A DNA stretch of 43,696 nucleotides from a virus: the IMG/VR virus record IMGVR_UViG_3300020183_000151, positions 1 through 43,696 of that record; one strand, 5' to 3'. The notes under the pieces were generated by a model. That model worked only from the letters and a program-made list of their open reading frames with translations. It was not told the origin of the DNA and did no database searches. The position numbers and the translations under genes were made by a program. The stretch's first letter is position 1; each line of letters opens with the position of its first letter. Below are positions 27,834 through 38,434 of the stretch, one piece after another.

Positions 27834-30800
27834 ATGGGATTAAGTCGTCTTGATAATTTTCTTAAGAGTATACGTGGAAACATCATTTATGTAGACCCCA
27901 ATAGCCTGGATTCAACAGACTCTGTTCAGAATGTGGGAAGTTCATTAGCACGTCCTTTCAAAACAATTCAACGTGCTCTTATAGAGGCATCAAGATTTTC
28001 ATATCAGCAAGGATTAAACAACGATAGATTTGGAAAGACGACCATTCTTCTATATCCTGGTGATCATGTAGTTGATAATCGACCTGGTTGGATTCCTGAT
28101 GGTGCAAATAATTTTAGGCTTCGTAGTGGAGAAGTAAGTTCTGATTTTGATCAATTTACTCTAACTACAAGTTTTGATTTAACAAATCCAAATAATCAAC
28201 TTTATAAACTTAATAGCATTTATGGTGGGGTTATTATTCCTCGTGGAACATCTATTGTTGGTCTTGATTTAAGAAAGACCAAAATAAGACCTCTATATGT
28301 ACCAAAACCAGATAATGATAATATTGAGAGATCTACTATCTTTAGGGTCACTGGTTCATGCTACATCTGGCAGTTTTCAATTTTTGATGCAGATCCAAAT
28401 GGAAATTGTTTTGTTGATTACACAGGTAATCAATTTGTCCCTAACTTCTCACATCATAAACTTTCTTGTTTTGAGTATGCGGATGGTGTAAATGATGTAA
28501 GCATTGATGATACTTTCCAAACATATTCTACAGATCGTACTGATCTTGAAATGTATTATGAAAAAGTTGGTCTTGCATATGGACAATCATCAGGTCGTGC
28601 AATTTCACCTGATTATCCAAGTTCTGCTCTCGACATTCAACCTAAAATTGATGAATTTAGAATTGTAGGGTCTTTAGGAGAAACTGTAGGAATTTCAAGT
28701 ATTCGTGCAGGAGATGGTACTACTTCCTCTAAAATTATTACAGTTAATACTACAACTGAAGTTCCTGGTTTAGATGTTGATACTCCATTTAGAATTCAAG
28801 GTATTGCTACACCAGGATATAACGGACAATTTGTTGTAACTGAAAAATTAAGCACTACTCAACTCACATATCAGGTACAAAATGCACCAGACAATCCACT
28901 TCCTTCAGTTACTGGATCTTCTTTATCACTGAATAGTGATACTGTTACTTCTGCATCACCATATATCTTTAACATATCTTTACGTTCTGTTTTTGGTATG
29001 TGTGGACTAGTTGCAGATGGAAATAAGGCAACTGGATTTAAATCAATGGTTGTTGCACAATTCACTGGAATTGGTCTGCAGAAAGATGATAGTGCATTTG
29101 TTCTTTATGATGAAACTTCTGGAACCTATCAAGATAGCACTGTTCCTGGAAATGAAACTTTAAGTAATAATTCGAGAGCAGTATTTAAACCATCATATCG
29201 CAACTTTCACCTTAAAGTTATTAATGATTCAATCATTCAGGCAGTATCAGTCTTTGCAATTGGTTATGCAGATCAATTTCTTGTTGAAAGTGGTGGAGAT
29301 ATGTCTATCACAAACTCAAACTCTAACTTTGGTGCAAAAGCACTTGTTGCACAAGGATTTAGAAGAAATGCATTTCCACAAGATGATCAGGGATATATTA
29401 CACACATTATTCCACCAAAAGAATTTTCAAAAACCAAAAAAACAATTGAATTTAATGCAATTGATGTAGCCGCAACTGTTGGTGTGGCATCCACAGGACA
29501 CTTGTATCTTTATGCACAAAATAACCCTGATGTTCCACCCGAAAATGTCTTAGAGGGTTATCGTATTGGTGCAAAAGAGAATGATACTTTAAATGTACTT
29601 ATAGCATCTGCAGGAGCTCCTGTTCATTATAGTTCAAAAATTGTAATGCCGGGTTCACAAACCAGTTCAGAAAAGATTTTTAATGTTAACAGATCCACTA
29701 CTGGAATTAATAGCATTACTAACAATACATTTACTTTAACTGCCCCACATACTTTTGCAAATGGTGAAAGTATTCGTATTTTGAGTGATACTGGACAACT
29801 TCCAGATGGAGTAATTTCAAATAATGTTTATTATGCAATTACATCAGGGATTGGAACAAATCAAGTTAAAATTGCACAAACACAAAATGATGCAATTAAT
29901 GCAACACCAATATCTATTAATACAAAAGGTGGAATATTAAGCATTGTAAGTCGTGTATCGGATAAAAACCCTGGAGAAATTGGACATCCAATTCAGTTTG
30001 ATACTACACAAAATCAATGGTTTATTAATGTTGCAACTGCAGTTACTGAAAATACATTCTATTCAGCAATTATAAGTCTTGGATCTACCGTTTTAGGATC
30101 TGCAACTCCAAGAACTTATATTGATCGTTTTACAGACAATAGAAATGCAATCGATACAATCTATCGTGCTCGTTATGTTTTACCGGCAAATTCTGGTTCA
30201 GTTGCTAAACCACCAAATGATGGATTTATTCTTCAGGAGTCCAATACAACAATTGGAGCAACAAATGCTGAAATCCAAACTTATTTTGGAAGTGGTTCAA
30301 TCACAAATGTAAACCAACAAAGAAACTTTAAGTTTATTGCAAATGCAACTTGGAGTTCTAATGTTGCAACGATCACAACAGAACTACCTCACAATCTTTC
30401 AATTGGTTCTCAAGTTGAAATTTTACAAGTTAAGAGCACTAATAACTCTGCTGGAACTGAAAAACTTGGGTTTAATGGAACTTATACTATTACTGCGATT
30501 TCTAATTCCAAGACCTTTAGTTATGCAAGAACTACTGATCCTGGTACATTTACAAGCGATACAACTACAAGGACAACAGCACTTCCACACTTTAAGAGAA
30601 AGAAGTTTAATAATACTTATGTCGTTTATAGAACTGAAGAGGCACAAAAATACATTAATGGAGAGCAAGATGGAGTTTACTACTTAACTTTAACGAATGC
30701 ATCAAACTCTCCAAGCATTGCACCATTTACAGGAGAAAAGTTTTCACAACCAGTTAAAGAACTATTTCCTCAAATCAATCGGGATAATCCAAAAGCAGAT

Positions 30801-33650
30801 CCAGAGGAAACAAAATCTTTTGCATCTTCTTCACTGATTGGAGAAGTTGTAGTTAATGATGTTCGCAATAGTTTAACTAAAGAAACTGTTAATAAGTTAT
30901 TTAATGATGGTGAGATTGGTATTGGATTGACTGATATTCGTTCTGGGACATCCACTTCGCATACTATTCATACAGAATTAGATCACGGACTGAATCGTAT
31001 TACAAGACTTACTATTACCAATGGCGGTTTAGGTTATGGTTCTGGAACTGCAACAAACTTCTATGGTGTAACTCTTGTAGGATTTGCTGGTTCTACCGTT
31101 GGTTCACAAGCAAATGCAAAAGTTACTGTTGATGCTTCAGGAACCATCACTGATGTGAAAATAATGGATGGTGGTAGCGCATATGGAATCGGCAATACAA
31201 TAACTGTATCTGGTGTCACAACCACTGCTCCATTTACTCCAGCAGTTCTCACAGTTTCTCAAATTTATAATAATGTTGGTGATGTAGTTCAGATTTCAGG
31301 AGTAACTTCTACCTCTTATCAGGATTATAATAATCTTTATCGCATTACCAATGTTTCTGTTGGTTCTGCAAAAAGTTTCACTGCGATATCTGCCTCTGCG
31401 GTATCAGGATTCTCCACTACAGTTGGTGCAACTCTTACTTCTAATGGAACTCTCAATCTAACTGGAGAAGCACTTGTTGTTAATTCACTTGCTTATAATA
31501 ATGTAGTTGGTCTTGCAACTATAACAACTAATAACCATCATGGACTTAAGGTAGATAATAAGATTCGTATTACTGGTGCAAATTCAGCACTTTATAATGG
31601 AAGTTTTGTTGTTACTGAAAATGTGGGATTAACTACATTTATTGTAAAAATTGGAGTTTCTACAAATATTCCATCTACAGCAGGAAATCTCTTTGCATAT
31701 CGTGAAGGTTTGTCTTCCAACGATGGTGTGATTACTCGGGAGAATGAGAACCTGAATGGAAGAATGATTCCAATTTATGCAGGTATTACTACAACACTTT
31801 CTGTGTTAATTCCTGATGCAATAGATGATGAAATTAACCTTACTAATATAGCAAATCTTGACATTAATATTGGTGATTATTTGATGATTAATGATGAAAT
31901 TGTAAGAGTCAAAACAAATATCTCAAGCACTCCTGCAAACCCAATTGAGGTGTTCCGTGGTGTATTAGGATCTCGTGCAGTTACTCATGCAATCAATAGT
32001 GTTGTAAGAAGGATTCGTGTTGAACCGGTAGAACTCAGAAGACATTCTATTAATAGAGCATCTGGACATACTTTTGAATATGTTGGATTTGGTCCTGGTA
32101 ACTACTCAACTGCACTGCCAGATAAACATGATCGTTCTATTTCTGCACAGGAAGAAACACTTGCACAATCAACCAAAAAAGATGGAGGCATTAACTTCTA
32201 CACTGGTATGAATGATAAGGGAGTTTCTTACTCTGGTAATAAGAGATTAAGTTCTGTTACTGGACAAGAAGAAATCTTTGAAACTCCCATACAAACGATA
32301 ACGGGTGAGGACATTGGAAATCTTTCAGGATTGAATATAATTAATCCAATTGAGGGTAACTTCAGTCGTTCAATTCGTGTAGAGGGTGGTTCTGATAGTA
32401 AGGCAATCTCTGAGTTTAATGGTCCAGTAATCTTCTCTGGAAAAGTTACTTCCAACTCTTCTCTTGAAGCAATTTCACTTTTCTTACAGGGTGATGCAAC
32501 AGTTTCAAGAAAGTATACTATAGGCACTACTGAACCAACACTTTCTGGAAACACTGGTGATATTGTATATCTTGATAATCCCGAAGAAGGTGGTTATATT
32601 GGTTGGGTTTATACAACAGATAATAATTGGTATCGTTTTGGAAATATTAGTATTTCTTTGACCTCAAATGTTTATACCTTTGATCAAGTAGGTATTGCCA
32701 CCACCTCTCCAGGAAACTCTAAGCTTCTGGTTGGTTCTGGAACAACTCAAGTTTCTATTGATGAAAATGGTGGAGTTGGTATTGGAACTACCGCAAATCA
32801 ATACAAACTTCATGTTATTGGCAACACAAATATTGTAGGAACTGTCACTGCAACCTCTTTTGTTGGAAATGGTAGTGGATTAACAGGTCTTGCAAATGAT
32901 AGCCTTTGGGAAAATGTTGATGTTGGTTTAGGAACTGGTATATATCCCTTTAATCTGCTTAATGTTGGTATTGGTACTTCTGTTCCAAGATTTAATCTTG
33001 AAGTTGGTACTGTTGGTGCTGGTGGAACATCACTTTGGGTGAATAATGGGGCAAGATTTGAGTACTTAAATGCTAATAATTTAAATATTACTGGCATTAT
33101 CACCGCAAGTTCTTATAGATTTAGTGGTGGCACTGGATCAATTAATGCTGGTATTGTTACCACTGGAACTTTAGTAGTTGGTACTGCTGGAACTGTTATT
33201 ACAACTACATCATCTCAACTGGTTGGTGTTGGAACCGCATCCCCAAGAGCAAAACTTGATGTTGAAGGCACACTAAGAACTAAAGTCGTCAGAGAAGCAG
33301 TTCATACACTTTCAATTTCGGCAAATATTGTTACTGTAGACCTTTCTATAGCACAAAACTTCTTATTATCTGCAACTGCAAATGTAAACTCTTTCACAAT
33401 TGCTAATCCTCCAAGTGAAGTAAGTTCTTTTACAATTAAAATTGCTCAGGATGCTACTGGTGGAAGAATTATAGATATTGATGACTTTAAAACTTCTGGT
33501 GGATTTGCAATTCCTGTTTATTGGCCAGGTGGTGGTATTATTCCAGTCATAACACCAACTGCAAGTAGAAGTGATATTTACACCTTTAAAACTTTTGATG
33601 GTGGATCTAGCTGGTATGGAGTTGTTGTTGGACAAAACTTTATGAACTAA
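27834..33650 (+). CDS. Giant tail fibre/spike-like structural protein (1938 aa)
   Basis: The largest protein of the window. The N-terminal 150 residues (NIIYVDPNSLDSTDSVQNVG, ARPFKTIQRALIEASRF, GDHVVDNRPG, RGTSIVGLDLRKTKI) look like the entry of a right-handed parallel beta-helix. The long middle consists of beta repeats, including GGLGYGSGT and GGSAYGIGN near 1060-1110. Around residue 1400 RASGHTFEYVGFGPGNYSTALP recurs, diverged, in the 620-aa protein at 40417. The last ~330 residues contain VGIGTT-type fibre repeats and a beta-sandwich-like end (GGSSWYGVVVGQ). It likely forms a tail fibre or baseplate-attached spike that contacts the host. Cyanophage homologues have been labelled VrlC-like; that name carries no function. 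Confidence 0.78.
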   Translation: MGLSRLDNFLKSIRGNIIYVDPNSLDSTDSVQNVGSSLARPFKTIQRALIEASRFSYQQGLNNDRFGKTTILLYPGDHVVDNRPGWIPDGANNFRLRSGEVSSDFDQFTLTTSFDLTNPNNQLYKLNSIYGGVIIPRGTSIVGLDLRKTKIRPLYVPKPDNDNIERSTIFRVTGSCYIWQFSIFDADPNGNCFVDYTGNQFVPNFSHHKLSCFEYADGVNDVSIDDTFQTYSTDRTDLEMYYEKVGLAYGQSSGRAISPDYPSSALDIQPKIDEFRIVGSLGETVGISSIRAGDGTTSSKIITVNTTTEVPGLDVDTPFRIQGIATPGYNGQFVVTEKLSTTQLTYQVQNAPDNPLPSVTGSSLSLNSDTVTSASPYIFNISLRSVFGMCGLVADGNKATGFKSMVVAQFTGIGLQKDDSAFVLYDETSGTYQDSTVPGNETLSNNSRAVFKPSYRNFHLKVINDSIIQAVSVFAIGYADQFLVESGGDMSITNSNSNFGAKALVAQGFRRNAFPQDDQGYITHIIPPKEFSKTKKTIEFNAIDVAATVGVASTGHLYLYAQNNPDVPPENVLEGYRIGAKENDTLNVLIASAGAPVHYSSKIVMPGSQTSSEKIFNVNRSTTGINSITNNTFTLTAPHTFANGESIRILSDTGQLPDGVISNNVYYAITSGIGTNQVKIAQTQNDAINATPISINTKGGILSIVSRVSDKNPGEIGHPIQFDTTQNQWFINVATAVTENTFYSAIISLGSTVLGSATPRTYIDRFTDNRNAIDTIYRARYVLPANSGSVAKPPNDGFILQESNTTIGATNAEIQTYFGSGSITNVNQQRNFKFIANATWSSNVATITTELPHNLSIGSQVEILQVKSTNNSAGTEKLGFNGTYTITAISNSKTFSYARTTDPGTFTSDTTTRTTALPHFKRKKFNNTYVVYRTEEAQKYINGEQDGVYYLTLTNASNSPSIAPFTGEKFSQPVKELFPQINRDNPKADPEETKSFASSSLIGEVVVNDVRNSLTKETVNKLFNDGEIGIGLTDIRSGTSTSHTIHTELDHGLNRITRLTITNGGLGYGSGTATNFYGVTLVGFAGSTVGSQANAKVTVDASGTITDVKIMDGGSAYGIGNTITVSGVTTTAPFTPAVLTVSQIYNNVGDVVQISGVTSTSYQDYNNLYRITNVSVGSAKSFTAISASAVSGFSTTVGATLTSNGTLNLTGEALVVNSLAYNNVVGLATITTNNHHGLKVDNKIRITGANSALYNGSFVVTENVGLTTFIVKIGVSTNIPSTAGNLFAYREGLSSNDGVITRENENLNGRMIPIYAGITTTLSVLIPDAIDDEINLTNIANLDINIGDYLMINDEIVRVKTNISSTPANPIEVFRGVLGSRAVTHAINSVVRRIRVEPVELRRHSINRASGHTFEYVGFGPGNYSTALPDKHDRSISAQEETLAQSTKKDGGINFYTGMNDKGVSYSGNKRLSSVTGQEEIFETPIQTITGEDIGNLSGLNIINPIEGNFSRSIRVEGGSDSKAISEFNGPVIFSGKVTSNSSLEAISLFLQGDATVSRKYTIGTTEPTLSGNTGDIVYLDNPEEGGYIGWVYTTDNNWYRFGNISISLTSNVYTFDQVGIATTSPGNSKLLVGSGTTQVSIDENGGVGIGTTANQYKLHVIGNTNIVGTVTATSFVGNGSGLTGLANDSLWENVDVGLGTGIYPFNLLNVGIGTSVPRFNLEVGTVGAGGTSLWVNNGARFEYLNANNLNITGIITASSYRFSGGTGSINAGIVTTGTLVVGTAGTVITTTSSQLVGVGTASPRAKLDVEGTLRTKVVREAVHTLSISANIVTVDLSIAQNFLLSATANVNSFTIANPPSEVSSFTIKIAQDATGGRIIDIDDFKTSGGFAIPVYWPGGGIIPVITPTASRSDIYTFKTFDGGSSWYGVVVGQNFMN

Positions 33651-33651
33651 A

Positions 33652-35277
33652 ATGAGTGAACAACAAACTACTTTAGATCTTAATGGTCCTATTTTATCTT
33701 TTACAACACAACCAGTAGGAGTTTCTTCTGCTGGTGTTGGTGTTGGATCTACTGGTGGAGGAACTGCATCCTTTGTTGGTATTGCAACGGTAACATTTGC
33801 AACAGTAGATGGAACTCCTACAAATCCTGCAACTAATACTGGAAGTATAAATTATAGATGGTATGAAGAAGGAGTTGGAGCATTAAGTGATAGCACTTAT
33901 GTAACGGGAACTGCAACAACAACACTTACATTATCAAATCTCATTACACCTACAGATAATCAAAGAAAATTTTATCTTGAGGCAGATTATGCTGCTACTG
34001 CATATCAGTCATCATCACCAGTCACTGCAGGGACTGCTCGTTCTACAGGAAATGCAATTAATGAACCACTCAATTCTAACACAGCATCTGTTACCGTTTT
34101 TCCTGTGATTACAATCACATCTCAACCTGGAGTCGCAACTGTAACTGAAGGTTTCCCAGTAAATTTTTCTGTTGATGCAATATTATCAGACTCAACATTT
34201 GGTTCATTATCTTATCAATGGCAACTTAATCAACAAAATCTTTCGAATAATGCTTTAGTTCAAGGTTCATCGGAGAAAACACTTACAATTACACCTTTAA
34301 CTGCTGGAATTTCTACTGTTCGTGTGACTGTAAGTCATCCAAATGCACCATCAGTAATATCAAATAATGCAAATTTAAATGCATTATCAATATCAACAAG
34401 AAAACTTGTTAATTTTGAGTATATTTTATTGTCATCAACTAATTCACAATTATTGCAAACAAATCTTTTTGATGGTGAGTATATAATTTCTCAACAATCA
34501 AATCAAGGATTAGTTTCATTTTACAGTCCAGAAACTGATATTAATGTTGAAATGGATTTATATGGGGGTAAAGGATTTAATAGTGGAACTTCTCTTGGTG
34601 GAGAGGGTGGATTCTCAAGAATAAGATTTACAATGATAAAAAATACTGAATATGTAATAGTTGGACTTAACTCCACAATAAATACACCATTTATCTACAG
34701 AAAAGGAACTCTTATTGCTACTGTTGGTGCAGGTGGAAATGCAGGAACATCTGGTAAAGGAGGATTTGGTGGTGGAATTGGAGTGAGTGGTCAATTTGGT
34801 TTTGGACAATCTGGTGGACTTGGTGCGGGAGCTATTACTGCAGGAAATTTACCCTCAAATGGAATTTTCGGTTCTGCAACAAGTTTAACATCAATATCTC
34901 CTGACACTCAAGCAATTGCTCCTGATGGAGGAAGAGTTCTTCCCTGTACAAACGGCATTTATTGGAGACAAGAAGGAGTAAGTCCTTGTAGTGATGTGGG
35001 AACTACGAAATTTAGATTGTCTGCTGGAGCAATTGTAACAAACACTGCTTCTATTGTAAGAGGATTTAAAGCAGGTTATGGAATTAATGAAACTTCTGGT
35101 CAAGGATCTGCAGGTGGTGGTAATGGAGGATCTGGTGCTACTGGTGGTGGAGGAGGCACTAATGGTTTTGGTGGTGGAGGAGGAAGTGGATACACTGATG
35201 GGTCTGTTACAGTCGTAAGCACTCAATTGGGGGGAAGTACTGAAGATGCAAAAGTTATATTGCGACTTGCAGTTTAG
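33652..35277 (+). CDS. Adhesin-like protein: Ig-like domains plus glycine-rich tip (541 aa)
   Basis: Residues ~14-145 and ~150-245 are two Ig-like beta-sandwich domains (SFTTQPVGV, INYRWYEEG; then ITITSQPGVATVTEGFPVNF, LSYQWQLNQQ). Residues ~300-541 are glycine rich (GGKGFNSG, GAGGNAGTSGKGGFGGG, GGNGGSGATGGGGG, GFGGGGGSGYTDG), like the glycine-rich adhesin domains of some phage receptor-binding proteins and the Gly-rich domain of receptor kinases. Cysteines are few (two, near 433 and 444). It starts one base after the 1938-aa gene stop, so the two are co-translated. It is probably the tip or accessory of the neighbouring fibre. Confidence 0.72.
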   Translation: MSEQQTTLDLNGPILSFTTQPVGVSSAGVGVGSTGGGTASFVGIATVTFATVDGTPTNPATNTGSINYRWYEEGVGALSDSTYVTGTATTTLTLSNLITPTDNQRKFYLEADYAATAYQSSSPVTAGTARSTGNAINEPLNSNTASVTVFPVITITSQPGVATVTEGFPVNFSVDAILSDSTFGSLSYQWQLNQQNLSNNALVQGSSEKTLTITPLTAGISTVRVTVSHPNAPSVISNNANLNALSISTRKLVNFEYILLSSTNSQLLQTNLFDGEYIISQQSNQGLVSFYSPETDINVEMDLYGGKGFNSGTSLGGEGGFSRIRFTMIKNTEYVIVGLNSTINTPFIYRKGTLIATVGAGGNAGTSGKGGFGGGIGVSGQFGFGQSGGLGAGAITAGNLPSNGIFGSATSLTSISPDTQAIAPDGGRVLPCTNGIYWRQEGVSPCSDVGTTKFRLSAGAIVTNTASIVRGFKAGYGINETSGQGSAGGGNGGSGATGGGGGTNGFGGGGGSGYTDGSVTVVSTQLGGSTEDAKVILRLAV

Positions 35278-35284
35278 ATAAATA
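35277..35284 (+). promoter_or_regulatory. T4-type late promoter (GATAAATA)
   Basis: GATAAATA begins at the last base of the preceding TAG stop and lies 32 bases before ATG 35317, with GGAG as ribosome binding site. Confidence 0.65.
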
Positions 35285-35316
35285 ATAAAACAATAAAGGG
35301 TGGAGAGTGAAACCCA

Positions 35317-36495
35317 ATGGCTATCAATAAGAATTTTGTTGTAAAAAATGGTTTTGAAGCATCTACAGACCTCATTGCTGCTGATGCAGTTACAAGAAGG
35401 GTTGGAGTAGGAACTACAGTAGCAACACATACTCTTCATGTTAATGGTGGCATTGGAGCAACAACCATTGTTGTTTCTGGTATTGGTACTTTTACAAATG
35501 AACTGAACGTGGGTTTAAATGGTTCGGTTCTCACAGCTCTTGGAATTGGTGGTTCTGTTGGTATTGGATCAACACTTCCTTCATATCTTTTAGATGTGCG
35601 ATCTCCAGTTTCCGCCGGACAGACAGCACTACATGTTTTTGGTGATCTAGAAGTTACTGGTTCAATAAATTCCGTTGCAGTTAATTTTACAGATTTAATA
35701 GTTAGTGGAATAGCAACTTTTAATAATGTAACTCTTGAAGGTTATGTAAGTGCTGGTAATACTTTTGGACAAGCAAATCAAGTTTTAGTATCCACAGGAG
35801 TAGGAGTTACTTGGAAAGATAGTGGTTCTCTTAGGACTACTGCAACCTTTACCGCCACCGCAGCACAAACTACTTTTAGTGTAGTATATGATCCTAATGC
35901 ACCAGTAGACGTTTTTATTAATGGAGTAAAATTAGCAAACACTGAATTTACTGCAACAAGTGGCACCACTATAGTTTTAGATGACCCTTGCTTTGGTGAT
36001 GAAGTGGTTGAAATTATTATTTATGAACTTGAGTTTCCGGCGACATTTTCTGGTGTTACTATTAAAGAAGAAGGAAGTAATGTAGGAGTTAATATTAATA
36101 CAATTAATTTTGTTGGATCAGCTATCACTGCAACAGCAACAGGAACTGCTTCCACCATATCTATTGATGCACAACCTCCACTAGACTCTAACTCACAAAT
36201 TACAGTAGGTACTATCACTATTGGTTCTGCAACTACTATAAACTCTACTGGTATTGAAGTTGTTGGTATTATAACTTGTGCAGGTATTGCGGTTACTAGT
36301 AATGGTAGCATTAATGGTGACCTTAATGTTCAAGGCACTATAACATCTTCTAATGTTAGTGTTGTCGGAGATGTCTTTGCACCCAATGGATTTGTGAGTA
36401 CAGCAAATACTACTCCAATTCAAATTCAGTTGGTAGGAAATCTACTCACCTTCGAAGCTGTGGGAATTGGTAGCACTACCTTCACCTTATTCTAA
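35317..36495 (+). CDS. Tail fibre-like structural protein (392 aa)
   Basis: Starts MAINKNFVVKNGFEASTDLIAADAVTRRVGVGTT. The N-terminal half has VGIGST-type repeats (HTLHVNGGIG, YLLDVRSP, LEVTGSIN) and the middle a distinct small beta domain with TTFSVVYDPNAPVDVFINGVKLANTEFTATSGTTIVL, a fold common in phage fibres. The C-terminal part returns to strand-turn repeats (GDLNVQGTITSSNVSVVGDVFAPNGFVS). The NKNFVVKNGxE start is frequent in cyanophage fibre genes. It is probably one of several fibre segments. Confidence 0.75.
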   Translation: MAINKNFVVKNGFEASTDLIAADAVTRRVGVGTTVATHTLHVNGGIGATTIVVSGIGTFTNELNVGLNGSVLTALGIGGSVGIGSTLPSYLLDVRSPVSAGQTALHVFGDLEVTGSINSVAVNFTDLIVSGIATFNNVTLEGYVSAGNTFGQANQVLVSTGVGVTWKDSGSLRTTATFTATAAQTTFSVVYDPNAPVDVFINGVKLANTEFTATSGTTIVLDDPCFGDEVVEIIIYELEFPATFSGVTIKEEGSNVGVNINTINFVGSAITATATGTASTISIDAQPPLDSNSQITVGTITIGSATTINSTGIEVVGIITCAGIAVTSNGSINGDLNVQGTITSSNVSVVGDVFAPNGFVSTANTTPIQIQLVGNLLTFEAVGIGSTTFTLF

Positions 36496-36517
36496 ATAAT
36501 AATATAAGGAAAAATCA

Positions 36518-37738
36518 ATGTCTATAACAAGAAACAGAGAACTATCACAATTCGGATCTTTTATTCATATTGATGATTTTACTCAAAACATTGGCATTAC
36601 AAGTTTATCAACTCCTTTTGTTGGTATAGGTACGACTAATCCAGGTTTTAAATTAGATGTTAATGGTGATATAAACTTTACTGGAACATTTCTTCAAAAT
36701 GGATCTCCATTTGTTGCTTCTCGTTGGCTTGTTAGTGTTGGAAGTTCTATTTACAGGTTGGAAGGAAATGTTGGAATAGGAACATCAGTCACTCCTCACA
36801 AACTGACTGTACTTGGTGATATTTCTGCAGGACAGTTTATTTCTACAGTCACTTCAGGAACTGAACCATTAATCGTGCTTTCTGATACTCAAGTCACAAA
36901 TCTAAATGCTTCATTCTTAAGAGGAAAACTTCCCCCAACTGGTGATATTGTAGGAACAACAGATACTCAAACTCTTACGAATAAGACACTGACTTCTCCT
37001 ACTATTAATACAGCAATTATTGGTTCTGCTGGTATAACTTTTAATGGAGCAACAGGAACTACAATACTTGAGGCATCTGCAACTGCCTCTGGAACACTTA
37101 CTCTTCCTGCTGCAACTGATACATTAACAGGAAGAGCAACAACAGATACTCTTACTAATAAGACCATTGCAGCAGGTTCTAATACTATCACAGGACTGAC
37201 AAATACAAATCTATCAGGTTCTGCTGGTATTGCGAATGTTAATCTTGCAAATTCTACAATTTCTGGGGTTTCACTTGGAAGTAACTTAAATGCACTTTCT
37301 TTTGGTTCTTATTTGAGTGCTCCTGGTTCTTATGATGGTTCCACTGCAAGAACGGTTTCTGTTGCAGGAACATCAATTAATACAGGAAATACATTAGTTG
37401 CAAGAGATCCAAGTGGTGATTTTACTGCAGGATCAATCACTGCAACTCAATTTACTGCAACATCAGATATTAGTCTCAAAGAAAATGTGATTACAATTGA
37501 AAATGCACTGGAAAAAGTATTATCTCTTCGTGGTGTTGAGTATGACCGTATAGACAGTGGAGATCATCAGATTGGTGTGATTGCTCAAGAGGTTGAAAAG
37601 ATTATTCCTGAGGTTGTTTATGGAGATGAAATTAAATCAGTTGCTTATGCAAATATAGTTGCATTACTCATAGAAGCAATCAAAGAACAACAAAAAGAAA
37701 TTGAAGAGTTAAAGAAAAAATTTAATGAACAAATATGA
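36518..37738 (+). CDS. Tail fibre protein with S74 intramolecular chaperone (406 aa)
   Basis: N-terminal VGIGTTNPGFKLDVNGDINFTG repeats are followed by DTQTLTNKTLTSPTINTA and DTLTNKTIAAGSNTITG fibre repeats. The last 91 residues form a Peptidase_S74 intramolecular chaperone: SDISLKENVITIENALEKV (S316 and K321 as likely catalytic dyad), GVIAQEVEKIIPEVV, SVAYANIVALLIEAIKEQQ and a coiled coil end. In this family the chaperone directs trimerisation and then cuts itself off before the serine, so mature fibre should end near residue 315. No exact NATAAATA precedes the gene; TCTAAATA at 36492-36499 is a one-mismatch version. Confidence 0.88.
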   Translation: MSITRNRELSQFGSFIHIDDFTQNIGITSLSTPFVGIGTTNPGFKLDVNGDINFTGTFLQNGSPFVASRWLVSVGSSIYRLEGNVGIGTSVTPHKLTVLGDISAGQFISTVTSGTEPLIVLSDTQVTNLNASFLRGKLPPTGDIVGTTDTQTLTNKTLTSPTINTAIIGSAGITFNGATGTTILEASATASGTLTLPAATDTLTGRATTDTLTNKTIAAGSNTITGLTNTNLSGSAGIANVNLANSTISGVSLGSNLNALSFGSYLSAPGSYDGSTARTVSVAGTSINTGNTLVARDPSGDFTAGSITATQFTATSDISLKENVITIENALEKVLSLRGVEYDRIDSGDHQIGVIAQEVEKIIPEVVYGDEIKSVAYANIVALLIEAIKEQQKEIEELKKKFNEQI

Positions 37739-37774
37739 AATTTCATAGTTATCTAAACAAACTTGATTTTGATT

Positions 37775-37782
37775 GATAAATA
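37775..37782 (+). promoter_or_regulatory. T4-type late promoter (GATAAATA)
   Basis: GATAAATA lies 20 bases before ATG 37803 in the short intergenic region after the S74 gene. Confidence 0.65.
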
Positions 37783-37802
37783 CTTAAAACTCCTCAAGAA
37801 AA

Positions 37803-38138
37803 ATGGCAGCAGTATCACAAGTTAACTTAGTCATACCAAAAGGTGTTAACTTTGAAGAAACTTTTTTCTTAACTGCTGAAGATGGTGGTGGATTAAATTT
37901 AACTGGCAATACTGTAGTTGCAAAACTAAAAAAACATCCAAATGCTACTACTGAATTTTCATTTTCAACTACACTTACAATTGGTGAATCTTCTGTAAAA
38001 TTAACAATGTCAGGTGCAACAACTGCAACATTACCAAGTGGAAGATGTGTTTATGATATTGTTTTAACTTCTGCTGGTGGCATTAAATCTAAAGTTGTAG
38101 AAGGAACCGTTCTCGTTCAGGAGTCAGTATCAGTATGA
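37803..38138 (+). CDS. Small beta-rich virion protein (111 aa)
   Basis: MAAVSQVNLVIPKGVNFEETFFLTAEDGGGLNLTGNTVVAKLKKHP is followed by an SGRCVYDIVLTSAGGIKSKVVEGTVLVQ end. The pattern of a short N-terminal strand, NLTG..VVAKLKKHP and a C-terminal YDIVLTS strand suggests a small beta-sandwich like those of baseplate upper/BppU-type N-terminal domains. It is common beside cyanophage fibre genes. Its stop overlaps the next ATG (ATGA), so the next protein is co-translated. Confidence 0.7.
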   Translation: MAAVSQVNLVIPKGVNFEETFFLTAEDGGGLNLTGNTVVAKLKKHPNATTEFSFSTTLTIGESSVKLTMSGATTATLPSGRCVYDIVLTSAGGIKSKVVEGTVLVQESVSV

Positions 38139-38431
38139 GCTATCAAGTAAGAGCTTCATCAAAATCTAAAATTAAAGCAATCGTTGCATCAGGAGTAATT
38201 ATGGCACGAAATCTAAACGAACTCTTGGATGTTGATGTTACTGGTGTCGGGGATAAGTTTGTGATTATGTATAATGCTACTACCGGTAAATACACTGCAG
38301 TCAATCCAGATGAAGTTCTTTCTGCTGCTGCGGTTACTGAAACAACAGCAGTAGGACTTCCTCAAAACTTTATTGATACATTAGATGTTGACTTAGATGA
38401 TAAGATTGATTTGGATGCGGGTAGTTTCTAA
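38135..38431 (+). CDS. Small fibre-region structural protein (98 aa)
   Basis: 98 residues, MSYQVRASSKSKIKAIVASGVIMARNLNELLDVDVTGVGDKFVIMYNATTGKYTAVNPDEVLSAAA, then an acidic C-terminus (DVDLDDKIDLDAGSF). The LNELLDVDVTGVGDKFVIMYNATTGKYT segment is a beta-hairpin unit seen as a repeat in many phage fibres; here it stands alone. It is coupled by ATGA overlap to the preceding gene. The similar ending IDAGAF of the 552-aa protein may indicate a shared terminal strand. Confidence 0.7.
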   Translation: MSYQVRASSKSKIKAIVASGVIMARNLNELLDVDVTGVGDKFVIMYNATTGKYTAVNPDEVLSAAAVTETTAVGLPQNFIDTLDVDLDDKIDLDAGSF

Positions 38432-38434
38432 ACT